Below are positions 16,426 to 26,485 of a stretch of DNA of 64,000 nt, in pieces. A model generated the notes under the pieces. That model saw nothing but the letters and a program-made list of their open reading frames with translations. It searched no databases and was not told the DNA's origin. The position numbers were made by a program, and so were the translations under genes. The DNA is from Neobacillus ginsengisoli. Its GTDB lineage: Bacteria; Bacillota; Bacilli; Bacillales_B; DSM-18226. Within the stretch, counting starts at the first letter, position 1. The number at the start of each line of letters is the position of its first letter. The DNA lies in assembly GCF_030813055.1 (NCBI RefSeq), contig NZ_JAUSTW010000010.1:61102-125101 (forward strand), given 5' to 3'.

Positions 16426-17883
16426 CTACAATCCCGGCTTCTGTTTATGAAAGTCTGTTGCTTGTTCAAACGCATGTGCTACACGATAAACGGTTGCTTC
16501 ATCAAAGTGCTTCCCGATAATTTGCAAGCCTAATGGTAAACCGCCATCAAAACCGCACGGAATACTGATTCCGGGCACGCCGGCAAGATTCACAGGAATC
16601 GTTAAAATATCATTGGCGTACATCGTTAATGGGTCATCAATATTTTCACCAATTTTAAAGGCCGGAGTTGGAGTTGTCGGGCCAACAATTACATCATATT
16701 TTTCAAAAACATCTTCAAAGTCCTTTTTAATCAAAGTCCGAACCTTTTGTGCTTTTTTGTAGTAGGCATCATAGTATCCGGAGCTTAATGCGAATGTTCC
16801 AAGCATAATCCGGCGTTTTACCTCATCACCAAAGCCTTCCGCTCTCGTCTTTTTATATAAATCGATCAAACTTTCAGCGTCAGGTGTCCGATATCCATAG
16901 CGCACGCCATCAAAGCGTGCAAGGTTTGCTGAGGCCTCCGATGATGAAAGCAAATAATAAGCGGCCAGTGCATACTTCGAGTGCGGCAAGGAAACCTCTT
17001 CCCAAACAGCGCCAAGACTCTCAAGAACCTTTAAAGCATCCAGAACGGACTGACGGACTCTCTCATTCACACCTTCACCTAAGTACTCTTTCGGAACGGC
17101 GATTTTTAAGCCCTTCACATCACCGGTAAGGTTACTTACAAAGCTGGGAACATCAACATTTGCCGATGTTGAATCCATTGGATCAAGTCCAGAAATTGCT
17201 TGTAAAAGGTAGGCATTATCTTCAACGGTTCTCGTAACAGGTCCGATTTGATCAAGTGACGATGCAAATGCAACCAAACCGAAACGTGATACACGTCCAT
17301 ATGTAGGTTTCATGCCGACAACACCACAAAAAGCGGCCGGCTGACGAATGGAACCACCTGTATCCGATCCAAGCGAAAACAGCACTTCTCCCGCTGCGAC
17401 CGATGCCGCAGAACCACCTGAAGATCCGCCGGGTACTCGGTCAAGATCCCATGGATTACGAGTCATTTTGAAACCGGAATTTTCATTCGATGAACCCATT
17501 GCAAACTCGTCCATATTTAACTTTCCAATTGTCACCGTTTCCGCTTGCTGCAACTTTTGAACAACGGTTGCATCATAAATCGGATCAAAGTTTTCGAGAA
17601 TTTTACTTGCACATGTTGTTCTTAGCCCTTTTGTGACGATATTATCCTTTAGACCAATTGGCATTCCAAACAGCAGACCTTGCTTAGAACCATCTGCCAG
17701 CTTTTCATCAAGCGTTTTCGCTGTTTGCCGTGCCTGCTCTTCATCTAACGTTAAAAACGCCTGGACTTTGTCTTCAACCCGGCCAATTCGCTTATACGAT
17801 TCATCTACAAGATCAGATATTTTTAATTCTTTTTTATGTAAAAGCTCATGAAGGTCTGAAACCTTATAATCAAATAAACCCAC
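16426..17883 (-). CDS. gatA: Asp-tRNA(Asn)/Glu-tRNA(Gln) amidotransferase subunit A
   Basis: Glutaminase subunit of GatCAB, of the amidase-signature family. The Ser-cisSer-Lys triad is visible as K79 (GLKDN), S154 (GGSSGGS, 152-158) and S178 (DTGGSIR). It has the usual 485 aa. Translation starts at GTG behind GGGAGG. It follows gatC by 16 bases. Ammonia from glutamine is passed to GatB. Confidence 0.97.
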   Translation of the reverse strand: MGLFDYKVSDLHELLHKKELKISDLVDESYKRIGRVEDKVQAFLTLDEEQARQTAKTLDEKLADGSKQGLLFGMPIGLKDNIVTKGLRTTCASKILENFDPIYDATVVQKLQQAETVTIGKLNMDEFAMGSSNENSGFKMTRNPWDLDRVPGGSSGGSAASVAAGEVLFSLGSDTGGSIRQPAAFCGVVGMKPTYGRVSRFGLVAFASSLDQIGPVTRTVEDNAYLLQAISGLDPMDSTSANVDVPSFVSNLTGDVKGLKIAVPKEYLGEGVNERVRQSVLDALKVLESLGAVWEEVSLPHSKYALAAYYLLSSSEASANLARFDGVRYGYRTPDAESLIDLYKKTRAEGFGDEVKRRIMLGTFALSSGYYDAYYKKAQKVRTLIKKDFEDVFEKYDVIVGPTTPTPAFKIGENIDDPLTMYANDILTIPVNLAGVPGISIPCGFDGGLPLGLQIIGKHFDEATVYRVAHAFEQATDFHKQKPGL

Positions 17884-17899
17884 TTTTTTTAATCCTCCC

Positions 17900-18193
17900 T
17901 TACTCCCCTAGAATAGATGGTACTTTAATCTGGCCATCCTGATGCTCCGGCGCATTTTTAAGCACTTCTTTACGCGGAAGTCCTTTTTTAGGAATGTCTT
18001 CCCGCATAACATTTTTCATATCAAGGACATGGTATGTAGGTTCCACATTTTCTGTATCCAACTCATTTAGCTGTTCTGCAAAAGTAATAATCGCATCAAG
18101 CTGTTTGGTGAACTTATCTGCTTCTGCTTCCGTTATCGCCAATCGTGCTAAATTAGCAACATGTTTTACCTGCTCATTTGAAATTCGTGACAT
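17900..18193 (-). CDS. gatC: Asp-tRNA(Asn)/Glu-tRNA(Gln) amidotransferase subunit C
   Basis: Small stabilising subunit of 97 aa that wraps around GatA and GatB. It has the typical start [15 protein letters not shown] and the LDxxNVEPxYHVL region at about residues 45-57. First gene of gatCAB, with GGAGGTCA before the ATG. The promoter must lie in 18194-18356. Confidence 0.95.
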   Translation of the reverse strand: MSRISNEQVKHVANLARLAITEAEADKFTKQLDAIITFAEQLNELDTENVEPTYHVLDMKNVMREDIPKKGLPRKEVLKNAPEHQDGQIKVPSILGE

Positions 18194-18356
18194 TTTTCGT
18201 GACCTCCAATCCCTTTTATCTTAATTCATTTAATATTGATAATAACAGACTTTTCTGCTTTACCGCAATGATTCCTCATCCATTATAGGCAAGAGAATGT
18301 ATTTTTAGATTGAATTTTCGCTAAATACTTTAACAAATGTTGTAAAAAGAAAAAAG

Positions 18357-18390
18357 AAAAAACTACGGGGTGATTTGCTCCGTAGTTTTT
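18357..18390. terminator. terminator of the POT transporter gene
   Basis: AAACTACGG / CCGTAGTTT stem with an 11-nt loop and T-tracts on both sides; the minus-strand tract is longer. It lies between the transporter stop and the gatC promoter. Confidence 0.85.
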
Positions 18391-18414
18391 AAATCATTTT
18401 TATTGTGAAATAAT

Positions 18415-19950
18415 TTATTTGATCCCCTTCATAAAGGTTTGCATTTTTGGTGAAAGGGCAAATAAAATGATGGATAAAACGATTGATACTACCCCAATAG
18501 TTCCAAAATAAGCCATTTCGTTTTGAGGTGTGTAAAATTTAACAAGTTGTGCATTGAGTGCCTGAGCTGCAGCATTTGATAAGAACCATAGACTCATCAT
18601 TTGAGCCGAGAAGGCCGATGGTGCTAATTTTGTTGTGGCTGATAATCCAACAGGTGACAAACACAATTCACCAATAACACAAATGAAGTAGCTTAGTACA
18701 AGCCATAATGGATTAACAAGTGCATGTGAACCGCCAATCATTGCCGGTACAAGAATCACAACGAAAGACAATCCTGCAAACAATAGACCAAATGAAAATT
18801 TCTGTGTATATGTCGGCTGTTTGTTGCCTAATTTTACCCAAAGCCAGCCAATAATCGGTGCAAAAACGATAATAAACAACGGATTTAATGACTGGAACCA
18901 AGCAGGTGAAATATGCATTCCTGCAAAGTCTAATTGTGTCCGCTTATCAGCAAAGTTTGCCAAAATTGTTGAACCTTGTTCTTCAATCGACCAGAACATA
19001 ACTGACGCAATAAATAGCGGAATATAAGCAATCAGACGAGAACGCTCTTCTTTGCTTGTTTTCGGGCTTCGATACATAAATAGGAAATAAAGGATTGGAA
19101 TGACACATCCCAAGATTCCCACAAGGTTAATAAATGATGAAATAGTTAAAGTGCCGGTTGAAACGGCAACAGCAATTAATACAACTACAATAAGTGCAAC
19201 AAAACCAATTTTGGTGAAAGCTTTTTTCTTTTCTGCTGATGGCAGCGGGTTGGCAACAAAAGTACCGGCAAGACCGAGATTCTTTTTCTTTGTAGCAATA
19301 TAAACCACTAATGCCAAGAACATACCAATTGCAGCAAGCCCGAAGCCTAAGTGGAAATTATACTGCATTCCAACTGTTCCGACAACTAGCGGTGCAACAA
19401 ATGCGCCAAGGTTAACGCCCATGTAGAAAATGCTGAATGCTGCATCGCGGCGCGCGTCTTTAATATCATACATTTCCCCTAATACTGTAGAAATATTTGG
19501 TTTCAGGAATCCTGTACCGATTACAATCAGAACCATCGAAACAAAGAACATTGTCATGCTTCCAGGTATCGCTAGAGCAATATGCCCGAACATTATCAAT
19601 ATACCGCCGTAAAACACGCCTTTCGAGGCTCCAAAAATTCTATCAGATAGCCAGCCCCCAATGATTCCCGACATATACACTAATGAACCGTATACCGACG
19701 CAATTGCAAGAGCTGTTTGCTGATCGATTCCTAATCCGCCTTTTGAAACTGAATAATACATATAGAATACAAGGATTGCCTTCATACCATAGTAGGAAAA
19801 TCTCTCCCAGAACTCAGTGAAAAATAACGTAAATAAGCCTTTAGGATGACCAAAAAATCCTTTTTGCGGGACGCTTTCCACAATTTTCTGTCTATTTAAA
19901 CTTTTATGTGAAGCGCTTTCAATAATTTTCTCTTTTTTTATTGCAGACAT
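18415..19950 (-). CDS. proton-dependent oligopeptide transporter (POT/PTR family)
   Basis: Membrane importer of di- and tripeptides driven by protons, about 14 transmembrane segments in 511 aa. The motif TEFWERFSYYGMKAILVFYM (starting near residue 45) is the ExxERF-YG signature of the family, and GGWLSDRIFGASKGV is the cytoplasmic loop-2 signature. It resembles DtpT/YclF. Single gene behind AAGGAGG, with an AT-rich upstream region of about 200 bp and its own terminator. Confidence 0.92.
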   Translation of the reverse strand: MSAIKKEKIIESASHKSLNRQKIVESVPQKGFFGHPKGLFTLFFTEFWERFSYYGMKAILVFYMYYSVSKGGLGIDQQTALAIASVYGSLVYMSGIIGGWLSDRIFGASKGVFYGGILIMFGHIALAIPGSMTMFFVSMVLIVIGTGFLKPNISTVLGEMYDIKDARRDAAFSIFYMGVNLGAFVAPLVVGTVGMQYNFHLGFGLAAIGMFLALVVYIATKKKNLGLAGTFVANPLPSAEKKKAFTKIGFVALIVVVLIAVAVSTGTLTISSFINLVGILGCVIPILYFLFMYRSPKTSKEERSRLIAYIPLFIASVMFWSIEEQGSTILANFADKRTQLDFAGMHISPAWFQSLNPLFIIVFAPIIGWLWVKLGNKQPTYTQKFSFGLLFAGLSFVVILVPAMIGGSHALVNPLWLVLSYFICVIGELCLSPVGLSATTKLAPSAFSAQMMSLWFLSNAAAQALNAQLVKFYTPQNEMAYFGTIGVVSIVLSIILFALSPKMQTFMKGIK

Positions 19951-20155
19951 AGTTAGACCTCCTTTTTAATATACTATAATAATATTTTAATATTTTATAA
20001 TTGTCAATTATCATTTTTTTCTAATTAAGTTTCTTAATTTAAATTTGTATTGATATTGATAATTTTCAAAAGAAGTAAATAATCTAATTAATTAATATTT
20101 TTCTGATATAATCAATAGTAATAATTTTTAGAAACATGAATTCCTAGTGAAAACC

Positions 20156-20896
20156 TTACACTTCATTCTTATATTTGGTTCGCTTACTAGTCAGAAATTT
20201 GTTCCAAACGGTTTGATTCGCTAGCTTTTCCAATTCATCTTCAAGTGGCTCTAATTTCCTTCCTGTCTTTCGTTCATATGCTTTTTCAATCAAGTAATCA
20301 GCTATTTTCGGATTTTTAGGAAGAATGGGCCCATGAAGGTAGGTTCCAATTAAGTTATGGTAATGAAGGCCTTCTTCGCCGCTTTCTTCGTTATTGCCAA
20401 AACCATTAATGACCTTTCCAAGCGTTGGAAAGTCATGATAGGTCATTCCCCCGTGGTTTTCAAAACCAACGACCTTCCCAAATGTTTCGGATTCCACTAA
20501 AATATTCGTCATCAGTCTGTCTTCATCAGCTTTGGTGTAAAACGGAAGGATACCCATTCCTTCTAATTTTTCTCCGTTTTTTGTTTCATAATATTCACCT
20601 AAAAACTGATATCCTCCACAGACAGTCAGGGCGGACACACCATCTTCCACCCATGCCTTTATTTCCTTTACAAGGGGAGCTAGTCTATTCGTAGCGATAG
20701 CCTGTTCACGATCGCTGCCACCGCCGATCATGAATATATCACATCCAGATCCTCGAACCTCATCAGGATTCTTGATTTCCTCTACCCGAACGGTGATTCC
20801 TCTCCATTCGCAGCGCTTTCTTAAACATATGATATTTCCTCTGTCCCCATACAGGTTTAGAGTGTCTGGGCAAAAATGGTATAGTAGTAACTCCAT
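20156..20896 (-). CDS. gatD: lipid II isoglutaminyl synthase, glutaminase subunit
   Basis: Class-I glutamine amidotransferase domain that feeds ammonia to MurT, which amidates D-Glu of lipid II. C93 in TVCGGYQFLG is the nucleophile, and H188 in GTYLHGPILP is the second catalytic residue. The length of 246 aa agrees with Staphylococcus and Streptococcus GatD. It follows murT, with AAGGAGG eight bases before the ATG. The pair is absent from B. subtilis 168, as far as I recall, but present in many other Firmicutes. Confidence 0.9.
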   Translation of the reverse strand: MELLLYHFCPDTLNLYGDRGNIICLRKRCEWRGITVRVEEIKNPDEVRGSGCDIFMIGGGSDREQAIATNRLAPLVKEIKAWVEDGVSALTVCGGYQFLGEYYETKNGEKLEGMGILPFYTKADEDRLMTNILVESETFGKVVGFENHGGMTYHDFPTLGKVINGFGNNEESGEEGLHYHNLIGTYLHGPILPKNPKIADYLIEKAYERKTGRKLEPLEDELEKLANQTVWNKFLTSKRTKYKNEV

Positions 20897-22238
20897 TGTT
20901 CGGTTCCTCCTTTCTTATTACTCTTGCCTCCTGCGATAAAATTGAAACCATCGGGGAAAGGCAGGTATAAGTAGCCATGATATAGGCAGGAACAACCATC
21001 TCTTTGGCAAAGAACACTGCATGTTTCAAACTTGGCAGGATTCTGATTTTTTCTTCTGGTATACCAGCATATTTCATTCTGAGGGCAGCATCATAGGCCC
21101 TTTTTCCACTTGCAATAAATGTCTCTACCTCTTCACGATTGGCCAATTCCATGTCGATGTCCCATATCCATGAGATGTCTTCCCCGTCAGCAAGATGGTC
21201 GTTTAAACAAAACATTAATTGTTTCTTTTCATTTGATTGCAAAAACTCTGAAAGCGTTACGTTTCCACCTGTCGGGTTTTTAACAAGGTTCAGCTTCCAC
21301 CTTTCTTTCCCAATAACAAACTCCTGCATTCTACCGTCCGTTTTTTGGTAGGTGGTCATTCCCTTCTTGATTTCTTTCAGGGGCATTCCTAAAGCCTGAC
21401 ACGCGCTAATAGCAAAAAGAGCATTATAAGCATTATACGTTCCTTTTAACGTTGTCGGATATTCCTCTCCATTTACAATGAGCCGAATCCCTTTTTCATC
21501 TTGGAAGATCTTTTCAGCGTTTACGGTAACTTTAGGGCGTTCGAACCCACAGGGACAATGATAATGCCCGAGCTGACCAAAATGTAAAACACTGTACACG
21601 AGTTCATCCTGGCAATTTGGACAATATTTCGATTCTGCCATTGCATACGATTGGAACCGGCAGGAATTAGCATCTAAACCAATATATACATTTTCCTTTT
21701 GAAGGTCGGAAAACCTGTGGGTAAAAGGATCATCCGCGTTTAAAATGAGCTTTACGTCAATTTCTTTCAGACAATCTTTCATTTTTTTTATTAATAAATC
21801 AACTTCTCCGTAACGGTCTAGCTGATCTCGAAAAAAATTGGTCACAATCAGATAGTCAGGGGGGCACTCTGATACCGCTTTTGGCAGGCTTGCTTCATCT
21901 ACTTCCAATACTGCGGCATCATTCTTCAACCACCCTATTAAAGGGGCATTGCGTACCATGGCAGCAGAGATCCCAGTAACCATATTAGAACCCTCACGAT
22001 TGGCAATCACCGTTTTTCCTGAGGACTCAAGAAGATGAGAAATCAGGTTTGCGGTGGTGGTTTTTCCATTGGTTCCTGTGATAAAAAGAATGGTGTTTGC
22101 ATTTTTTCGCAAATGCCGTAAAAAGCCATGATCCAACTTCCTTGCTACGACACCTGGGATGGTACTCCCGCCATATCCAATTACTCGGCTAAGTGATCCT
22201 GCTGTTTTCCCCGCCCAAATGGCTACTTGCGTCTTCAT
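20763..22238 (-). CDS. murT: lipid II isoglutaminyl synthase, Mur ligase subunit, probable 3' frameshift
   Basis: ATP-dependent Mur-ligase-like subunit of MurT-GatD. The P-loop is GTNGKTTT at residues 55-62, and the zinc-ribbon insert typical of MurT has C206, C209, C228 and C230. The conserved end ATYT is near residue 424. After it the frame as read runs on for 67 residues and overlaps gatD by 134 bases, which is unlike the family. Skipping one base at about 20961-20966 gives ATYTAFPRWFQFYRRRQE and a stop at 20918-20920, just before the gatD ribosome site. I therefore think the true end is 20918 and the extra base is a sequencing error or a recent mutation. Confidence 0.85.
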   Translation of the reverse strand: MKTQVAIWAGKTAGSLSRVIGYGGSTIPGVVARKLDHGFLRHLRKNANTILFITGTNGKTTTANLISHLLESSGKTVIANREGSNMVTGISAAMVRNAPLIGWLKNDAAVLEVDEASLPKAVSECPPDYLIVTNFFRDQLDRYGEVDLLIKKMKDCLKEIDVKLILNADDPFTHRFSDLQKENVYIGLDANSCRFQSYAMAESKYCPNCQDELVYSVLHFGQLGHYHCPCGFERPKVTVNAEKIFQDEKGIRLIVNGEEYPTTLKGTYNAYNALFAISACQALGMPLKEIKKGMTTYQKTDGRMQEFVIGKERWKLNLVKNPTGGNVTLSEFLQSNEKKQLMFCLNDHLADGEDISWIWDIDMELANREEVETFIASGKRAYDAALRMKYAGIPEEKIRILPSLKHAVFFAKEMVVPAYIMATYTCLSPMVSILSQEARVIRKEEPNNGVTTIPFLPRHSKPVWGQRKYHMFKKALRMERNHRSGRGNQES

Positions 22239-22587
22239 TTTATTCCTCCAACGGTATTGAATCTATTGCACAATAGACTAGCCATTCAAAAACAACTATG
22301 ATTCAATTTTTACTGGCATGGTTGTCCACATTTTGGGACTTAAAAGAAAGAATCGGTTCCATTGTTCTTTTATTCTTTTAGTATTTTATGTACTATAACA
22401 ATTTCTATGACCGCTGGAAATATTGTTACGATACTAGAAAATAATGGGTTAAACCATAGATGAATACCTATTTTGACTATAGTTTCGGGGTTTTATGAAT
22501 CAACTGCCACAAAGCTTCCTTGCAGACATAAAGGCTATCTTGCCTTATAATAGTCAAAAGAGAAAGTGTGTTTAGGAGAGTAAATCA
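22239..22587. other. divergent intergenic region murT / lysozyme-like gene
   Basis: 349 bp, AT-rich, without an ORF of note. A plausible sigma-A promoter for the plus-strand gene is CAGACA, 17 bp, TATAAT (about 22526-22555). The murT promoter must lie on the minus strand near 22260-22400, but I cannot pin it down. No hairpin of riboswitch type is evident. Confidence 0.4.
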
Positions 22588-23238
22588 ATGAAACGAAGAC
22601 GAAAGAAGTTCAAAACCATTTTCGTCCTGCTGATGCTTTTTTGCGCTTTAGCCGCGATTCAAAATTATTTTCAACATAGAACTCCACATACTGTAAAAAG
22701 CGACCCATTTGCTGACGTAAAAAAATATAGTCCTTTAATCCAAAATGAATTAGAAAAATATCATCTCGAAAATTACACTACTGTCGTAATAGCCTTAATG
22801 CAGCAGGAAAGCCACGGGAAAGGCGGCGATCCTATGCAGGCTTCCGAATCGGCAGGATTAGCGCCAAATACCATTAAGGATCCAAAACAAAGCATCCAAG
22901 TGGGGGTAAAGCATTTTCAGCGGGCACTTACGTATGGGAACCAGAAAAAGGTTGATTTTCCAACCATAATTCAGGCTTACAACATGGGAATCGGTTATAT
23001 TGACTATGTGGCACAGCATGGTGGCAAACACAGTGAGGATTTAGCGAAACAATTCTCGCTTCTCCAAGTTCAAAAGAAACCAAACATTTATACTTGCAGG
23101 GACAATAAAAATAATTTTCGTTATCCCTACTGCTATGGTGATTTTACCTATAGCACAAAAGTAACAAAAAATGTTCATTCGCTAGCAGATAGTGTTTCAG
23201 TAATCAGTAGCAAAAAAACAACCAGTGAATCCTTTTGA
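22588..23238 (+). CDS. membrane-anchored lysozyme-like protein
   Basis: Cell-wall hydrolase domain like the N-terminal half of CwlT (Lysozyme_like, PF13702). A basic N-terminus MKRRRKKFK is followed by one membrane anchor at about residues 10-25. The catalytic glutamate is probably E74 in ALMQQESHGKGGDPMQASE. QAYNMGIGYIDYV is a further family motif. No NlpC/P60 domain follows, unlike CwlT. The C-terminal 60 residues hold two cysteines (CRDNKNNFRYPYC) that may form a disulfide outside the cell. Single gene with SD AGGAGAG and its own terminator. Confidence 0.82.
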   Translation: MKRRRKKFKTIFVLLMLFCALAAIQNYFQHRTPHTVKSDPFADVKKYSPLIQNELEKYHLENYTTVVIALMQQESHGKGGDPMQASESAGLAPNTIKDPKQSIQVGVKHFQRALTYGNQKKVDFPTIIQAYNMGIGYIDYVAQHGGKHSEDLAKQFSLLQVQKKPNIYTCRDNKNNFRYPYCYGDFTYSTKVTKNVHSLADSVSVISSKKTTSESF

Positions 23239-23260
23239 AGATCCATAGGTTGTTTTTTTT
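23213..23260 (+). terminator. terminator of the lysozyme-like gene
   Basis: AAAAACAACC pairs with GGTTGTTTTT around a 24-nt loop that includes the stop codon; eight T follow. Confidence 0.7.
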
Positions 23261-23434
23261 TAGTTCTGTAGTGGCGGATGATTATAAAAAAGTTCTAACT
23301 GATTAGAGTCCTAATGTGTCAACACTATTCTGATACTTCAATCTAATTTGCCACTTAGCTTTTAGTATTTCAATTAGTGCACTTGGTTTTGCTGCATATA
23401 AACAAAATTTTGATGTAAAATCACCCATCTCCCT

Positions 23435-23857
23435 TTAATCGTAGAATTCCATATGTTTCTTTTCCTGTTTATAATAATTTAATCTGTCCTGCAATGTACC
23501 TGTATGAAATTCGAACTTATGACCATCTGGGTCTGTAAAGTAGATCGATTTTTTATCTTTTTCGTCTCTTGTACGACCGGAAAGAATGGTTACGTTCAAA
23601 TCCTTAAGTTTCTCGTGCATTTTTAAAAAATCAGCTTCGTCTATTGAAAAAGCTATATGTGTGTACGAATAGCAAATATCATTTCTAAGAATATCTTTTT
23701 CTTCATTTAAAGCAAGCCACATCCCATTAAGATCAAAATAGGCCGTGCTTCTCCCCTTAACTAACAGCTTTGCACCCAAAACATTTCGGTAAAATTCAAT
23801 AGAGTTCTCTAAATTAGAAACGGAGAATAAAAAATGGTTTAAACCTTTAATTGACAC
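23435..23857 (-). CDS. fosB: metallothiol transferase FosB (fosfomycin resistance)
   Basis: VOC-fold enzyme that opens the epoxide of fosfomycin with bacillithiol or cysteine, using a divalent metal. The three metal ligands are H8 ([11 protein letters not shown]), H67 (SYTHIAFS) and E116 ([14 protein letters not shown]). The full sequence follows the FosB pattern, including the C-terminal [12 protein letters not shown]. The length of 140 aa is usual. The start is GTG at 23857 behind AAGGTGA. Such genes are intrinsic in many Bacilli. It is divergent from the OsmC gene, so no operon is implied. Confidence 0.92.
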   Translation of the reverse strand: MSIKGLNHFLFSVSNLENSIEFYRNVLGAKLLVKGRSTAYFDLNGMWLALNEEKDILRNDICYSYTHIAFSIDEADFLKMHEKLKDLNVTILSGRTRDEKDKKSIYFTDPDGHKFEFHTGTLQDRLNYYKQEKKHMEFYD

Positions 23858-23997
23858 CTAATCACCTTCCATTTTTAATTGGGGAAATCCTATATACTAA
23901 AAATACCACCCTTAAGCAAAAACAAAATACGTTTTCGTCGTATTTCTTATCTAACCGGCTTACACTAATAAAAGAAGCACTCAAGGAGGCTGAGCGA

Positions 23998-24450
23998 ATG
24001 GCTGAACATCTTTTTTCTTTAAAAGCAAACTGGCCCGGATTACGGAATGGTGTAGGCGAAATTGAAACCGGTAATTTAAAAACAAAAGTTTCAATCCCGC
24101 CGGAAATGAATGGACCTGGTGTCGGGACGAATCCCGATGAAATGCTTCTTGGAGCTGCGGCTACCTGTTATATCATCACACTTGCCGCGATGATGGAGCG
24201 CAGCCATTTAGAGAAGGAACAGTTAACGATGGAGTCTGAAGGAATTGTTGATGTAACTAATGGAGTGATTACCTATAAAAAAATTATTCATCGGCCACAT
24301 ATTGTCTTGAAAGCGAATGCCATTGACAAAGATTATCAATTGGCGCAAAAGCTTGCCAAAAAAGCTGAAACCTCTTGTATGATCAGCCGCGCCGTTCAAG
24401 GAAATGTAGAGATTGAATTACAGGCGACTGTTGAAGTGGCTTCTGACTAA
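23998..24450 (+). CDS. OsmC-family peroxiredoxin
   Basis: Thiol peroxidase fold of 150 aa. The redox cysteines are C57 (AAATCYIITLA) and C127 (AETSCMISRAVQGN), the two-cysteine pattern of OsmC/Ohr proteins. It looks closer to the YhfA/SACOL1771 (OsmC-like) group than to Ohr. The start at 23998 follows AAGGAGG; the longer reading back to 23851 runs into the fosB promoter and lacks an SD. The role is reduction of organic peroxides or sulfur species (family inference). Confidence 0.87.
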   Translation: MAEHLFSLKANWPGLRNGVGEIETGNLKTKVSIPPEMNGPGVGTNPDEMLLGAAATCYIITLAAMMERSHLEKEQLTMESEGIVDVTNGVITYKKIIHRPHIVLKANAIDKDYQLAQKLAKKAETSCMISRAVQGNVEIELQATVEVASD

Positions 24451-24491
24451 AAATAGCGCGGGGTTTCTAATAATGAACCCCCGCGCTATTT
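24451..24491. terminator. bidirectional terminator between osmC-like gene and yueI
   Basis: AAATAGCGCGGGGTT pairs with AACCCCCGCGCTATTT (one bulge) around a short loop. It lies between convergent stop codons. Confidence 0.85.
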
Positions 24492-24517
24492 AATGCCTTG
24501 ATGAGTCTTTTAACTTC

Positions 24518-24949
24518 TCACCGTTTAAATATTTTAGCAAAAAGACTTTTTTTCTTTTTGATTTCAGGTTTTTTCGGGTCTTTCTTAGTAATATAAATCT
24601 CGTCTTTATCTATTGCATGGTCCATGGCTAAAACTAACCCGATTTCCGTGTTATGCTCTTTATTGGTCACAATCGTATGTTCGATTTTATATTTTGTTGC
24701 TAGTTTTACATACTTTGATAACTCGCCGTAATTCATGTTTCCATTTAAAAAAAGATGGGATTGCGGAAATTTCTTCATATAAAGTTCGACTTGAGGATAA
24801 ACTTCGGTTTCTCTTACCTGACTCTTCTTAAGGGCGACAATGATTCGTTCGCGTAAAGTCCCTAGAAATTTTCGCCGTTCCTCCGGTTTTGTTTCTAATG
24901 CGCCGTAAATCCCTTGCTGTAAAACCTCGTCAACGGTAGGCTTTTTCAA
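24518..24949 (-). CDS. YueI family protein (DUF1694)
   Basis: Small cytoplasmic protein of about 143 aa. The start KKPTVDEVLQQGIYGALETKPEERRKFLGTLRER and the central FLNGNMNYGELSKYVKLA are typical of DUF1694/YueI; the end is lysine-rich. Its function is unknown; an eL30-like fold has been described for the family. The frame opens at a TTG at 24964, but GGAG sits eight bases before a second TTG at 24949, which also matches where the family usually begins. ATGs between them touch the SD. Confidence 0.82.
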   Translation of the reverse strand: MKKPTVDEVLQQGIYGALETKPEERRKFLGTLRERIIVALKKSQVRETEVYPQVELYMKKFPQSHLFLNGNMNYGELSKYVKLATKYKIEHTIVTNKEHNTEIGLVLAMDHAIDKDEIYITKKDPKKPEIKKKKSLFAKIFKR

Positions 24950-25018
24950 ACACATCATCTCCAATTACAAGGCTATTACTATGTATGATTTTACCTGAAA
25001 AAATGTTCCCTTAGAAAT

Positions 25019-25059
25019 GCGCAAGCGCCCATTTAGCGCACGACAGGGCTTGAGCGCAC
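25019..25059. repeat. GCGCAAGCGC-type intergenic repeat remnant
   Basis: GCGCAAGCGCCC, then TAGCGCACGACAGGGCTTGAGCGC. The spacing of AAGCGC, GCGC-GACA and CTTGAGCGC resembles the imperfect palindromic repeat scattered in Geobacillus and related genomes, as I recall it. A single partial copy. Confidence 0.35.
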
Positions 25060-25112
25060 CGTATGAGATAAAGACAAATCTCAAAGTCAAAATTTATACT
25101 TTCTTATCTTTT

Positions 25113-25144
25113 AAAAAAATCCTTCCCTCCAAAAGGAGAGAAGG
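25113..25144 (-). terminator. terminator of aceBA
   Basis: CCTTCTCTCC / GGAGGGAAGG stem (one G-T pair) with a TTTT loop, followed by ATTTTTTT on the minus strand. Confidence 0.85.
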
Positions 25145-25160
25145 CTCTGCCGTTTAAGCA

Positions 25161-26450
25161 TTACTTTTTAGAGGTGCCGGTAAATTGTTCTTCCTCTGTT
25201 GAACCTTTCAATGCCGTTGTTGAAGAGGTTCCGCCGGAGATAATCATCGACACTTGGTCAAAGTAACCTGTACCTACTTCACGCTGATGACGTGTTGCAG
25301 TATAACCATATTGCTCACTGTCGAACTCCGCTTGCTGCAATTCGGAATATGCTGCCATGCCGCGTTCCTTGTAACCGCGGGCAAGTTCAAACATACTGTG
25401 ATTCAAGGCGTGGAAGCCTGCAAGTGTAACGAATTGGAATTTGTAGCCCATTTTTCCAAGCTCCTGTTGGAATTTCGCAATCGTTTCTTTATCGAGTTTC
25501 TTTTTCCAGTTGAAGGACGGTGAACAGTTATAGGCTAATAGTTTGCCGGGGAATTTTTCATGAATAGCTTCGGCAAATTGTCTGGCTTCCTCAATATTCG
25601 GCTCGGAAGTTTCACACCAAACAAGGTCTGCGTATGGTGCATAAGCCAAACCACGAGCGATCGCCTGGTCAATCCCTGCTTTTGTTCGGTAAAATCCTTC
25701 AGCAGTTCTCTCACCGGTAATAAACGGTGCATCATTCATATCGATATCGCTTGTGATCAAATCTGCAGCGTTTGCATCAGTACGGGCAACCAATACTGTT
25801 GGAACACCCATAACGTCTGCTGCCAGGCGGGCTGCAATCAAGTTGCGTACGGCTGTTTGCGTCGGCAACAATACCTTTCCGCCCAAGTGGCCGCATTTTT
25901 TCTCTGAAGATAGCTGATCTTCAAAGTGAACACCTGATGCTCCTGCTTCAATCATCCCCTTCATCAATTCGAAGCAGTTTAATTGACCGCCAAAGCCTGC
26001 TTCCGCATCAGCCACAATTGGAGCAAACCAATCAACCGAGTTGTTTCCTTCGGCATAGTGAATTTGGTCAGCGCGCTGAAGGGCCTGATTAATTTTTTTC
26101 ACGACATTTGGAACACTGTTTGCCGGATACAAGCTTTGGTCCGGATACATATGTCCGGAAAGGTTGGCATCCGCTGCCACTTGCCAGCCGCTTAGGTAGA
26201 TGGCTTTGAGACCTGCTTTCACCTGTTGAACGGCTTGATTTCCTGTAAGTGCGCCCAGTGCATTTACATAGTCTTCTTCATTTAATAGCTTCCAAAGTTT
26301 TTCAGCGCCTTTTTTCGCTAATGTATGTTCAATATCAATCGAACCGCGCAGTTTGATCACATCCTCCGCAGTGTATGGTCTTGTAACATCATTCCAACGT
26401 TGATCCATTTCCCAGCTTTCCTGCAATTGATTAACTCTTGAATTTGTCAT
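25161..26450 (-). CDS. aceA: isocitrate lyase
   Basis: Cleaves isocitrate to succinate and glyoxylate in the glyoxylate shunt. The active-site motif KKCGHLGGK holds C186. Sequence features include [15 protein letters not shown] [12 protein letters not shown] at about 146-157 and CSPSFNW in the C-terminal half. The length of 429 aa is usual. It lies 35 bases downstream of malate synthase, so both form aceBA. It allows growth on acetate or fatty acids together with the malic enzymes that lead to pyruvate. Confidence 0.96.
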   Translation of the reverse strand: MTNSRVNQLQESWEMDQRWNDVTRPYTAEDVIKLRGSIDIEHTLAKKGAEKLWKLLNEEDYVNALGALTGNQAVQQVKAGLKAIYLSGWQVAADANLSGHMYPDQSLYPANSVPNVVKKINQALQRADQIHYAEGNNSVDWFAPIVADAEAGFGGQLNCFELMKGMIEAGASGVHFEDQLSSEKKCGHLGGKVLLPTQTAVRNLIAARLAADVMGVPTVLVARTDANAADLITSDIDMNDAPFITGERTAEGFYRTKAGIDQAIARGLAYAPYADLVWCETSEPNIEEARQFAEAIHEKFPGKLLAYNCSPSFNWKKKLDKETIAKFQQELGKMGYKFQFVTLAGFHALNHSMFELARGYKERGMAAYSELQQAEFDSEQYGYTATRHQREVGTGYFDQVSMIISGGTSSTTALKGSTEEEQFTGTSKK

Positions 26451-26485
26451 TTAAAATTCCTCCTATTAATCTATTAAAATATTTT

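Noticed and set aside
20763..20917. C-terminal extension of MurT over gatD
   Set aside because: Out-of-frame reading of gatD; unlike the family end, best explained by a one-base frameshift.
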